8,581 nt of DNA from Bacteroidales bacterium (GCA_021107975.1 JAIORT010000589.1:1-8581); one strand, 5' to 3'. Shown: positions 1 through 7,203, counted from the first letter of the stretch. Notes: generated from the letters alone by a model not told the origin. Program-made: numbers and translations.

Positions 1-24
1 TAATTAAAGCAGAATCATTCGATA

Positions 25-765
25 TTGAACAAAAAAATTGAAAAGGCAGCCGAACTGATACGTAAAGCAAAATATGCTGTTGCTTTTACGGGTGCGGGAA
101 TTTCGGTGGAGAGCGGAATACCACCTTTCAGGGGAGAGAATGGCTTGTGGAATAAGCATCATCCTATTTTTCTCGAAATAGAATTCTTTAAAAAGAAACC
201 CCTGCAATCGTGGAAAAAGATAAAGGAGATATTTTATGACAAACTTAATGATGCACAACCAAATTCTGCCCATCAGGTTCTTGCCAAAATGGGTGAAAGA
301 GGTTTTATCGAATCCGTAATCACACAAAACATCGATCATCTTCATCAGAAAGCCGGGAGTAAATTAGTTTATGAACTCCACGGTACATATAAACAATTGG
401 TTTGCACCGAATGTAATACGGAATACGATATCAGTTTCATCGACCTTAATTTTTTACCTCCTACTTGTTATATCTGCAAAGGAATTTTAAAACCCGATAT
501 GGTTTTCTTTAATGAACCTATTCCTAAATTTGCTGAAAGTGCTTCTTTTCGCGAAGGTGAAAAGTCTGATGTTTTCTTAATTATTGGTACAAACGCAGAA
601 GTCCTCCCTGCTGCTGATATCCCTGTTGTGGCAAAAAAGACAGGAGCTACTATTATTGAAATAAATATTAAGGAATCGCATTTTACCCATACTATTACCG
701 ATATATTCCTGAAAGGAAAAGCCACGGAAGTGATGGATAAAATAGGGGAATTGCTTTATTTATAA
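25..765 (+). CDS. Sir2-family NAD-dependent protein deacylase (sirtuin)
   Basis: Predicted cytosolic sirtuin of 246 residues, a normal length for a bacterial single-domain enzyme. The family removes acyl groups from lysines using NAD+, giving nicotinamide and O-acyl-ADP-ribose. Visible motifs: GAGIS at residues 23-27 (NAD-binding Rossmann fold), GIPPFRG at 31-37, QNIDHLHQKAG at 101-111, catalytic His119 in ELHG, and a zinc site of two CxxC pairs (Cys127/130 and Cys148/151). The substrate-loop motif reads FFNEPIP (161-167) where FGE is usual, and the GTS motif reads GTN (188-190). The Tyr/Arg pair that marks CobB/SIRT5-type desuccinylases is not evident in the region around 63-75, so a deacetylase of the archaeal Sir2-Af2-like type is more likely, by inference. 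The start is TTG: an in-frame stop lies at 1-3 and the next Met is residue 89, beyond the NAD motif, so no ATG start is possible. It converges with adk, 5 bases apart. The target protein is unknown. Confidence 0.93.
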   Translation: MNKKIEKAAELIRKAKYAVAFTGAGISVESGIPPFRGENGLWNKHHPIFLEIEFFKKKPLQSWKKIKEIFYDKLNDAQPNSAHQVLAKMGERGFIESVITQNIDHLHQKAGSKLVYELHGTYKQLVCTECNTEYDISFIDLNFLPPTCYICKGILKPDMVFFNEPIPKFAESASFREGEKSDVFLIIGTNAEVLPAADIPVVAKKTGATIIEINIKESHFTHTITDIFLKGKATEVMDKIGELLYL

Positions 766-770
766 AAAGA

Positions 771-1343
771 TTATAATTTTTGTTCGATGATTTTACAGAT
801 AGAATTAAATATTTCATCAATACTGCCAATACCGTTAACGGAAGCAAATTTATTTTTATCCTTATAAAAATCAATTAAAGGCTGGGTTTGATTATTATAA
901 ACGTTGATCCTGTTTTCTATAACATCTTTTGTGTCATCTTTCCTGCCTTCTAATTCCGCTCTTTTTAATAATCTTGCAATAATTACATCATCATTTACTT
1001 CCAGTGCCAGAACTAAAGATACAGATTCATTTCTTTTTTCCAACATTACATCCATGTCTTCAGCCTGTTGTTTGGTTCTGGGAAATCCATCGAAAACAAA
1101 GCCTTTTTTTTCTTTGTATTGATCCATCGCGTTTTCAAGTATTTCAATTAAAAGCTCGTCAGGTACAAGTTCACCTTTCTCAATAATACTCTGAACTTTT
1201 AAACCTAATTCTGTTTTTTCCCTGATGTTTTTCCTGAAAATATCTCCTGTTGAGATATGTGCAAGATTATATTTATCAGCTATTTTAACTGATTGGGTTC
1301 CTTTGCCTGAACCTGGAGGTCCGAATAATATAAAATTAAACAT
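771..1343 (-). CDS. adk: Adenylate kinase, short (no zinc LID) form
   Basis: Cytosolic nucleotide kinase that interconverts ATP + AMP and 2 ADP. The 190-residue product has the P-loop GPPGSGKGT at residues 8-16, the AMP-binding STGDIFR at 31-37, DGFPRT at 85-90, the LID-proximal RLLKRAELEGRKDD around 124-137, and ENRINVY at 143-149. The LID is the short type: there is no four-Cys zinc insertion, and the only Cys (183) is near the C terminus. This explains 190 residues rather than about 214. The ATG at 1341-1343 (complement) sits immediately before the hydrophobic first strand and the P-loop, as usual. It is transcribed alone on the minus strand, divergent from the downstream operon and convergent with the sirtuin gene. 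A TAnnTTTG box lies about 37 bases upstream of the start. Confidence 0.97.
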   Translation of the reverse strand: MFNFILFGPPGSGKGTQSVKIADKYNLAHISTGDIFRKNIREKTELGLKVQSIIEKGELVPDELLIEILENAMDQYKEKKGFVFDGFPRTKQQAEDMDVMLEKRNESVSLVLALEVNDDVIIARLLKRAELEGRKDDTKDVIENRINVYNNQTQPLIDFYKDKNKFASVNGIGSIDEIFNSICKIIEQKL

Positions 1344-1379
1344 ACTTATTTATATTTAAACAATTAATATCTATCGGCA

Positions 1380-1387
1380 CAAAAATA
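1380..1387 (-). promoter_or_regulatory. Candidate Bacteroidota -7 promoter element for adk
   Basis: On the minus strand this reads TATTTTTG, an exact match to the Bacteroidota sigma-A -7 consensus TAnnTTTG. It points toward adk and would give a 5' leader of about 30 bases. No TTG (-33 element) is visible at the expected 17-23 base spacing, and the region is very AT-rich, so a chance match is possible. Confidence 0.45.
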
Positions 1388-1411
1388 AAGCAATTACCCG
1401 AAAATAATAGT

Positions 1412-1419
1412 TAATTTTG
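1412..1419 (+). promoter_or_regulatory. Candidate -7 promoter element for the DUF4271-to-ligase operon
   Basis: TAATTTTG matches the Bacteroidota -7 consensus TAnnTTTG exactly and lies 28 bases before the TTG start at 1448, so the leader would be roughly 20 bases. No -33 TTG is seen at the usual spacing. It is the only such box on the + strand in the 104-base divergent gap 1344-1447, which otherwise holds plain AT-rich sequence. Confidence 0.45.
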
Positions 1420-1447
1420 TCTTTATTATTTCTAAATTGCAGATAGC

Positions 1448-2338
1448 TTGAATCAATTTTCGCAACAAGATACAACCATCACTTATTCTCGAATAGCCGA
1501 TTCGTCAATAACCGACACAAATATATCATCTCAAATTTTAAATAAAAATAATCACTTATCTGATGACTCAGCTTCTTCTGATTCATTATTTTCGTCTTTT
1601 CAAACCATATCAATTGAAGATATATCCCAACCTTCGATTTTTACTTCGCATTACTTAGAGGTAAAGGATCAGCAACCATTTGAACGAAATATTTTCAGCC
1701 ATGACTGGATTACTATTCATCTGTTAATTTGCCTTTGTCTGTTTGCTTGGGTTCAGATATATTATAAAAAACGGTTAAAGCAGATTGTTAAAGCGTTTAC
1801 CGGTATGAGGTATTTGAATCAGTTAAGCAGGGATGGGAATATTTTTAAAGAAAGAATAGCTATACCATTATTAATTATATATCTTGTATCGTTTTCGCTG
1901 CTAATTTACCTTTTTTTTACTCTTATTTTAGAATCAACTTACCAAAATATGTATGGGCTTAAATTATTTTCGGGTATTATGCTATTCATATTGTTAGCCT
2001 GGTTTATAAAAAATTTGGTGTTAAATTTTATTGGTAACGTATTTAATAATTACTTAATAGTAACAGAGTATATTCTAACAAATTTCATTTTTAATATGAT
2101 CACCGGATTAGTTTTATTACCCTTTATTATAGTTTCGGTTTATATGCCTTCGCAGGAGATGATTTATGCAGGCGCAATACTTTGGGTTTTAGTATTTATT
2201 TACCGGCTTATAAGGGAATTAATTACAGGATTATCTTACACAAAATTTTCTTTGTTTAATAGAATTTTATATCTTTGCATCTTCGAAATTATACCGCTAT
2301 TAGCAATTACCAAGCTGGTAATGAATTATTTAACTTGA
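1448..2338 (+). CDS. DUF4271-like integral membrane protein
   Basis: Product of 296 residues with a polar, Ser-rich N-terminal tail (1-85) followed by about six hydrophobic helices, near 87-105, 138-162, 172-196, 209-232, 238-258 and 272-294, so an inner-membrane protein. I recognise it as DUF4271-like from the HDW motif opening the first helix (85-87), the basic stretch after it (KKRLKQ, 107-112), the R-G-N-F-E-R segment (128-136) and the ILYLCIFEIIP motif near the C terminus (273-283), plus its place just before the HemD-like gene, as in other Bacteroidota. Its biochemical function is unknown; no catalytic motif is evident. The start is uncertain: an in-frame stop lies at 1433-1435 and there is no ATG until residue 120, inside the conserved part. 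TTG at 1448 is the best candidate; ATT at 1436 is the only other near-cognate choice. It is first in a six-gene + strand run. Confidence 0.8.
   Translation: MNQFSQQDTTITYSRIADSSITDTNISSQILNKNNHLSDDSASSDSLFSSFQTISIEDISQPSIFTSHYLEVKDQQPFERNIFSHDWITIHLLICLCLFAWVQIYYKKRLKQIVKAFTGMRYLNQLSRDGNIFKERIAIPLLIIYLVSFSLLIYLFFTLILESTYQNMYGLKLFSGIMLFILLAWFIKNLVLNFIGNVFNNYLIVTEYILTNFIFNMITGLVLLPFIIVSVYMPSQEMIYAGAILWVLVFIYRLIRELITGLSYTKFSLFNRILYLCIFEIIPLLAITKLVMNYLT
2270..2277 (+). promoter_or_regulatory. Possible internal promoter for the HemD-like gene
   Basis: TATCTTTG, followed by CA, matches TAnnTTTG exactly within the 3' end of the DUF4271-like gene, about 107 bases upstream of the HemD-like start. A TTTG lies at 2251-2254, but the 15-base spacer is shorter than the usual 17-23. 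It overlaps coding sequence (the LYLCIF codons), so it may be chance. Confidence 0.25.
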
Positions 2339-2383
2339 GTGTTTAACTACAGAAAGATTCTTTTTTAGAATATTTTATTAAAA

Positions 2384-3148
2384 ATGGGGGATATGAAGAT
2401 GAAAATTAAGAATATTCTTATATCGCAGCCTCAGCCGAGTGATTTTGAAAAATCACCTTACGGCGAACTCGCGCAAAAGCACAAAGTAGAAATTGATTTT
2501 CAGAAATTTATTAAAATTGAAGGTGTTAGTTCAAGTGAATTCAGAAAAGATAAAGTTTACATCCAGGACTATACAGCTATTATCTTTACAAGCAGAAATG
2601 CAGTTGATCATTTTTTCAGGATTGCAAAAGAAATGAGAGTTGAAATTCCTGACACAATGAAGTATTTCTGTATTTCGGAAGCCGCTGCATTTTACCTTCA
2701 AAAGTATGTTCAGTACAGGAAAAGAAAAATTTTCCACGGCAAGCAGAATTTTGATGACTTATTAGTGATTATCAAAAAGCATAAGAATGATAAATTTTTG
2801 TTACCATGTTCTGATATACATAAATTAAGCCTGATCAAGCTTCTTGATGCTAATGAAATAAATTATACAAAGGCTGTTATTTATAAAACTCTTGCCAGCG
2901 ACCTTTCAGGTATTGATGTAGAAGGGTACGACCTATTAGTCTTTTTTAGTCCTGCCGGTGTTAAATCGTTATTTAAAAATTTTCCCAATTTCACGCAAAA
3001 TCATACTTTAATTGGGGCTTTCGGACCAACAACAACGAAAGCAGTGAAAGAAGCCGGATTAAAGTTAGATATTGTTGCTCCTACTAAAACGGCATTGTCA
3101 ATGACAGTTGCAATAGACCAATATCTTAACAAAGCGAATAAGAAGTGA
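2384..3148 (+). CDS. hemD: Uroporphyrinogen-III synthase (HemD) family protein
   Basis: Soluble protein of 254 residues with the two-lobed HemD pattern. HemD cyclises hydroxymethylbilane to uroporphyrinogen III, the branch point for heme, siroheme and cobalamin. Matching segments: ILISQPQP (11-18, first strand), FTSRNAV (68-74) and FFSPAGV (187-193), the paired FTSxxAV-type turns of the lobes, YKT near 167-169, and FGPTTTKA (213-220) with VAPTKTA (231-237), the family's C-terminal signature. The start is ambiguous: ATG codons at 2384, 2393 and 2399 are all in frame, and relatives often begin near MKIKxIL, favouring 2399. The first is given here; A-rich sequence precedes it. It follows the DUF4271-like gene by 45 bases and precedes rnpA by 27. 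No other tetrapyrrole-synthesis gene is in the window, so the enzymatic role is inferred from family only. Confidence 0.85.
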   Translation: MGDMKMKIKNILISQPQPSDFEKSPYGELAQKHKVEIDFQKFIKIEGVSSSEFRKDKVYIQDYTAIIFTSRNAVDHFFRIAKEMRVEIPDTMKYFCISEAAAFYLQKYVQYRKRKIFHGKQNFDDLLVIIKKHKNDKFLLPCSDIHKLSLIKLLDANEINYTKAVIYKTLASDLSGIDVEGYDLLVFFSPAGVKSLFKNFPNFTQNHTLIGAFGPTTTKAVKEAGLKLDIVAPTKTALSMTVAIDQYLNKANKK

Positions 3149-3175
3149 TTTTTTTATTACCTGCAAGGGTGTTTG

Positions 3176-3565
3176 ATGCAAACCTTTAAAAAAAAAGAGC
3201 GTTTATCGGGGAAAAAAATAATTGATAAGTTATTTTCGGATGGTAAAAGCTTTTTTGTTTCACCCTTCAGAGTAGTTTGGCTCGATTATAATCTTGAAAC
3301 AAAATATCCTGCCCAGGTTTTAATTACTGTACCGAAGAAGCGATTTAAAAGAGCCGTTGACAGGAATCTTCTTAAACGACGAACACGGGAAGCCTACCGG
3401 AAAAATAAAGTTTCGTTTTATGATTTTTTAGAACGCAAAGGAAAAAATTGTGTTTTTGCTTTGTTGTATGCTTCAGGTAAAATAGTATTATATAAAGAAA
3501 TCGAACAGAAAATAATATTGATTTTACAGCGTTTACAAACTGAATATGAAAAAGATATTGACTAA
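3176..3565 (+). CDS. rnpA: Ribonuclease P protein component
   Basis: Small basic protein (129 residues) that binds the catalytic RNase P RNA and helps it cleave 5' leaders from precursor tRNAs. The signature is clear: RAVDRNLLKRRTRE at residues 59-72, containing the RNR-box arrangement R63-N64, K67-R68, R71. The N-terminal FKKKERL (4-10), then the FxVSPFRVVW strand and VPKKRFKRA (52-60), fit the family. I chose ATG 3176 rather than the adjacent in-frame TTG at 3173, because it gives the usual start just before the FxKxERL segment. The gene ends overlapping yidD by 20 bases, the classic rnpA-yidD arrangement, but rpmH is not upstream here; a HemD-like gene takes that place. Confidence 0.95.
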   Translation: MQTFKKKERLSGKKIIDKLFSDGKSFFVSPFRVVWLDYNLETKYPAQVLITVPKKRFKRAVDRNLLKRRTREAYRKNKVSFYDFLERKGKNCVFALLYASGKIVLYKEIEQKIILILQRLQTEYEKDID

Positions 3566-3767
3566 ATTTTTTATTTTTCTGATCCGTTTCTACCAGGCTA
3601 CTATTTCGCCATATTTTTTGCCGTCGTGCAGATATACACCTACATGTTCGGCTTATGGAATTGAAGCCATTAAGAAACACGGACCTTATAAGGGCGGATG
3701 GCTTGTATTAAGAAGATTTTTATCATGTCATCCCTGGGGAGGAAGCGGTTACGATCCCGTTCCCTGA
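3546..3767 (+). CDS. yidD: Membrane protein insertion efficiency factor YidD
   Basis: Complete 73-residue YidD, a peripheral inner-membrane protein known to improve YidC/Sec-dependent insertion of membrane proteins. It begins with an amphipathic, hydrophobic N-terminal segment (5-20), then the family core: FYQATISP (15-22), the Cys-containing SCRYTPTCSAYG (27-38, Cys28 and Cys34), AIKKHGPYKGG (41-51), and the C-terminal RFLSCHPWGGSGYDPVP (57-73, Cys61). The ATG lies 20 bases inside rnpA in another frame, so the two are probably translationally coupled. yidC is not in the window. Confidence 0.97.
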   Translation: MKKILTKFFIFLIRFYQATISPYFLPSCRYTPTCSAYGIEAIKKHGPYKGGWLVLRRFLSCHPWGGSGYDPVP

Positions 3768-3810
3768 CATTAATAATAATTTGAGTTTTTAACCTGAAAT
3801 TTTTACGACT

Positions 3811-5499
3811 ATGAATATAAAATCAATTGTAAACATTGCTAAACTTTTCATACTATTATTGGTATTACAGTCAGTACTTGTTGTTGGGCAAAACAGTAAT
3901 AATTTCGAAATATCAAAGAACCTGGATATTTATACTACTTTATTTAAGGAACTAAACACTAATTATGTTGATGATATCAGTTCGGGAGAGCTAATTGAAG
4001 CAAGCATTGATGCCATGCTCGGATCTCTTGATCCTTATACGATTTATATTCCAGAATCAGAAGTTGAAGATTTCAGATTTATTACCACAGGACAGTATGG
4101 CGGAATAGGTTCATTAATACACAAGCAAGGTGATTATGTAGTTGTTACAGAGCCTTACGAAGGTAAACCCGCTCAAAAGGCAGGATTAAGGGCGGGAGAT
4201 AAAATACTGGAAATAGATGGTAAATCTGCCAAAGGGAAATCGACAAGTGATATCAGCGCTATTCTTAAAGGTCAGCCCGGAACCAGTATTAAAGTCCTTT
4301 TTGAACGGGAAGGAATAGATGAACCTTTTGAAAAGGAACTTACAAGAGAAAACGTAAAAATTGATAACATCCCGTATTATGGAATAATCGGTGATAATAT
4401 AGGATATATTAGACTTATCGGATTTACACAGAAGGCAGGAAAAGAAGTAAAGGAAGCCTTTACCGACCTGAGAAATAATAATGAACTTAAAGGAATTATA
4501 CTTGATTTGAGGGGAAACGGCGGAGGACTGCTGCAGGAAGCGGTTGATATTACAAATATTTTTGTGGATAAAGGGAAGTTGGTTGTAACTACAAAGGGAA
4601 AGTTGCCCGGCAAAAACCATTCTTATAAAACCGTGAATGTAGCCTTAGACAAAAAAATTCCTTTAGTGGTTCTGGTTAATAACAGCAGTGCATCAGCATC
4701 CGAAATAGTTGCAGGCGCTTTACAGGATATTGACAGAGGTGTTATTATCGGGCAACGTACTTTTGGTAAGGGATTGGTTCAGAATGTTATTCCTCTGTCA
4801 TATAACTCACAGGCGAAAATCACAGTTGCAAAATACTATATCCCAAGCGGAAGGTGTATTCAGGCAATTGATTATTCGAAAAAGGATGATAACGGAAATT
4901 CCGGGAAAATACCGGATTCACTAATCACTGCTTTTAAAACACTAAACGGAAGAACGGTTTATGATGGTGGTGGTATTGAACCTGATATCGAAATTGAACC
5001 TGAGAAGTTGAGTAATATTAGCGGCAGCCTATTATTAAAATACCTGTTTTTTGATTATGCTACTAAGTTTGAAAGAGAAAATCTGGAAATAGATGCCCCT
5101 GATGAATTTATAATTACAGACGAAATTTTTAACGACTTCGTAACTTTTATCAGTGATAAAAATTATGAATATACAACCAAATGTGAAGAAACGCTCGAAA
5201 AACTGAAGCAATATGCCGAAGAAGAAAAATATTTTGAAGACATCAGCCCCGAGTTTATCGCATTGACTGATAAAATGGAAAAAAACAAACAAGAGGATAT
5301 AGAAAAGCATAAAGAACAGATAAAAAAGATACTTCGGATTGAGATAATATCACGGTATTATTATCAGAGAGGTAAGATTATTTCATCTTTATCTGATGAT
5401 AAAGAAATAGCGAAAGCAATTGAGATTATTAATCAACAGGATTCGTATCTTGCTGTTTTGGACGGTACATATTCGCCTGACGGAGAAAAACAAGAATAG
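3811..5499 (+). CDS. S41-family C-terminal processing (tail-specific) peptidase
   Basis: Periplasmic serine protease of 562 residues. An N-terminal hydrophobic stretch (about 10-26, ending VVG-QN) looks like a signal peptide. An N-terminal helical region follows (35-85, with GSLDPYTIYI at 71-80), then a PDZ domain at roughly 90-170 (TTGQYGGIG, AGLRAGD at 124-130, IDGK at 135-138) and the S41 protease core at about 185-400. The Ser-Lys dyad is visible: Ser295 in SASASE and Lys320 in TFGKGLVQ, 25 residues apart as in E. coli Prc, with Gln324 in the place of the Prc glutamine. GGGIEPDI (386-393) closes the core. Residues 400-562 form a charged, mainly helical C-terminal extension. It lies 43 bases after yidD, probably in the same transcript. 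The family trims or degrades envelope proteins from their C termini; the substrate here is unknown. Confidence 0.95.
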   Translation: MNIKSIVNIAKLFILLLVLQSVLVVGQNSNNFEISKNLDIYTTLFKELNTNYVDDISSGELIEASIDAMLGSLDPYTIYIPESEVEDFRFITTGQYGGIGSLIHKQGDYVVVTEPYEGKPAQKAGLRAGDKILEIDGKSAKGKSTSDISAILKGQPGTSIKVLFEREGIDEPFEKELTRENVKIDNIPYYGIIGDNIGYIRLIGFTQKAGKEVKEAFTDLRNNNELKGIILDLRGNGGGLLQEAVDITNIFVDKGKLVVTTKGKLPGKNHSYKTVNVALDKKIPLVVLVNNSSASASEIVAGALQDIDRGVIIGQRTFGKGLVQNVIPLSYNSQAKITVAKYYIPSGRCIQAIDYSKKDDNGNSGKIPDSLITAFKTLNGRTVYDGGGIEPDIEIEPEKLSNISGSLLLKYLFFDYATKFERENLEIDAPDEFIITDEIFNDFVTFISDKNYEYTTKCEETLEKLKQYAEEEKYFEDISPEFIALTDKMEKNKQEDIEKHKEQIKKILRIEIISRYYYQRGKIISSLSDDKEIAKAIEIINQQDSYLAVLDGTYSPDGEKQE

Positions 5500-5537
5500 G
5501 AATTTCTTTTATAAAATATTTTCTAAAACCAGTCTCC

Positions 5538-7088
5538 ATGTTTAAATTGATAAAGGCTAATCATTCCACGATTTATTTTATTGCCTTAATCGTGATGTTG
5601 ATCAGTTTGCCTTTGTCGAGGTTTGGTTTGAGTGTCGCACAGTTTGCCCTTCTCGGAAATTGGCTTTTGGAAGGAGATTTCAAAAGAAAATGTAAAGATA
5701 TTATCCGGAATAAACCTGCACTTGTTTTAATCTCTTTATATATTCTTCATGCAATCGGATTAATATACACTTCAGACTTTGAGTATGCATTTAAAGATTT
5801 AAGGATTAAACTGCCTATATTGGCGCTTCCGGTAATCCTGGCAACTACCAAACCTTTGGATAATAAAAAGTTCGACATTTTGTTGCTTTTATACATAGGA
5901 GCTGTCCTTGCCGGTACTTTTATAAGCTTTGGGGTGTTGTTAACAAAAGATATAAGCGATATTCGTGAGATATCACCTTTTATTTCACACATAAGGTTAA
6001 GCCTTAATGTATGCATTGCAATCTTTTTTTCAGGATATTTTGCTTTTTTCAAATTTAAAAATAAGATAAAACTGCAGTTTACTTTTTTAATAACTATTTT
6101 TTGGCTCATAACATTTTTATTTATTATTGAATCCGTTACGGGTGTGTTTATTCTTTTATTCACTTGTCCTTTTCTAATATTGTATGGCTTATTGAAAATA
6201 AAAAACATCTGGCAAAAAGTTACCTTTATTTTGGTTTTGATAATTATTCCACTGTTTATTTTAATCTTTTTAAATAATACTGTAAGATCGTACCGAACGC
6301 CTTATAAAAATGATATTAACAATCTTGAAACTTTTACCTCTCATGGCAATCCATATCAGCATGATACACTTGAATTGCCGGTAGAAAACGGCAGTTATAT
6401 CGGATTATATGTTTGTGATATTGAATTGAGAAATGCCTGGAATAAAATAAGCAACATGAATTACGACGGTAAGGATAAAAAAAGTCAGGATATAAAATAT
6501 ACATTAATAAGATACCTTAATTCAAAAGATATACGTAAGGATGCAGATGGTGTTAATCAACTGAATGAAAATGATATCAGTAACATTGAGAATGGCATAG
6601 CCAATATTCATTATACAAAAAAAATAAGCATTAATTCAAGGATATATAAGATTCTTTGGGAATATGAAGTAATGAAGCAAGGTGGGAACCCAGGTGGTCA
6701 TTCATTAATTCAGCGGTTTGAATTTTGGAAAGCATCAATAGGGATTATAGAAAATAATTTTTGGTTTGGCGTTGGAACAGGTGATATTGACAAGGCTTTT
6801 AAAGTCCAGTATGAAAAAATAAATTCCATTCTTGCTCCCGAATGGCGTCACAGAGCGCATAACCAGTTTTTAGCCATTTTTATTGCATTTGGATTTTTAG
6901 GTTTTCTGTGGTTTTTATTCACACTTATTTATCCTCCTTTAAAATTAAAGATGTTGTTTGACTACAGGTATTTTGTGTTTCTGATTACAATTTTTTTATC
7001 AATGCTGGTAGAAGATACTTTAGAAACTCAGATGGGGGTTACATTGTTTGCCTTTATGAATTCTTTTCTTTTATTTGTCAGAAAATAA
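5538..7088 (+). CDS. O-antigen ligase / polymerase family membrane protein (Wzy_C-type)
   Basis: Multi-pass inner-membrane protein of 516 residues. Hydrophobic helices are seen near 12-30, 61-78, 92-106, 113-135, 155-171, 180-200, 202-219 and 228-246, then a long soluble section (about 247-440) and further helices near 443-465, 476-492 and 500-514. The family signature lies at the end of the soluble section: RFEFWKAS (393-400), FGVGTGD (410-416) and RAHNQFL (439-445) with His441, the region matching the functionally important periplasmic loop of WaaL/Wzy enzymes. EDTLETQMG (492-500) is typical of Bacteroidota members. Such proteins transfer or polymerise undecaprenyl-linked glycans; whether this one is a lipid A ligase, a polymerase or a protein O-glycan ligase cannot be told from sequence. 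It is 38 bases after the protease gene and ends the + strand run. No glycosyltransferases are nearby. Confidence 0.88.
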   Translation: MFKLIKANHSTIYFIALIVMLISLPLSRFGLSVAQFALLGNWLLEGDFKRKCKDIIRNKPALVLISLYILHAIGLIYTSDFEYAFKDLRIKLPILALPVILATTKPLDNKKFDILLLLYIGAVLAGTFISFGVLLTKDISDIREISPFISHIRLSLNVCIAIFFSGYFAFFKFKNKIKLQFTFLITIFWLITFLFIIESVTGVFILLFTCPFLILYGLLKIKNIWQKVTFILVLIIIPLFILIFLNNTVRSYRTPYKNDINNLETFTSHGNPYQHDTLELPVENGSYIGLYVCDIELRNAWNKISNMNYDGKDKKSQDIKYTLIRYLNSKDIRKDADGVNQLNENDISNIENGIANIHYTKKISINSRIYKILWEYEVMKQGGNPGGHSLIQRFEFWKASIGIIENNFWFGVGTGDIDKAFKVQYEKINSILAPEWRHRAHNQFLAIFIAFGFLGFLWFLFTLIYPPLKLKMLFDYRYFVFLITIFLSMLVEDTLETQMGVTLFAFMNSFLLFVRK

Positions 7089-7172
7089 AAAGTGAGCAAT
7101 CCTGATTCTCACACACTCGCTTTTCACTTCTCTCCTATAAGTTTGTATCTAACTTTTTTATTTTTCAATTTA

Positions 7173-7180
7173 TATTTTTG
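7173..7180 (+). promoter_or_regulatory. Candidate -7 promoter element for cdd
   Basis: TATTTTTG matches TAnnTTTG exactly, 23 bases before the cdd ATG, giving a leader of about 15-20 bases. No TTG is seen at the usual -33 spacing (the nearest TTTG, 7142-7145, is 27 bases away). It lies in the 115-base gap 7089-7203, the longest in the window, which supports a new transcription unit for cdd and the ChaN-family gene. Confidence 0.45.
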
Positions 7181-7203
7181 TATTTTCGCCTTTTAGAATT
7201 TGA

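Noticed and set aside
904..1186. Plus-strand open frames opposite adk as small genes.
   Set aside because: They lie wholly over the well-supported adk and read as low-complexity Ser/Phe-rich shadow sequence.
2357..2371. Small hairpin ATTCT-loop-AGAAT before the HemD-like gene, as a terminator or attenuator.
   Set aside because: A 5-bp AT-rich stem is expected by chance in such AT-rich DNA, and the downstream gene appears to be in the same operon.
3173..3175. TTG as the rnpA start.
   Set aside because: The ATG directly following it in frame (3176) is a stronger start and costs only one residue.
4186..4620. Long antisense open frames within the S41 protease gene as genes.
   Set aside because: They overlap a clearly conserved coding frame, have no recognisable motif and an atypical composition; they are shadows.
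5507..5516. Perfect palindrome TTTTATAAAA between the protease and ligase genes as an operator.
   Set aside because: Short, pure A/T palindromes are common at this base composition; no second copy or promoter context was seen.
7090..7129. Imperfect inverted repeats after the ligase gene (AAGTGA 7090-7095 with TCACTT 7124-7129; GTGAG 7092-7096 with CTCAC 7108-7112) as a terminator.
   Set aside because: The stems are only 5-6 bp, mutually exclusive, and no T-run follows directly, so an intrinsic terminator is not supported.
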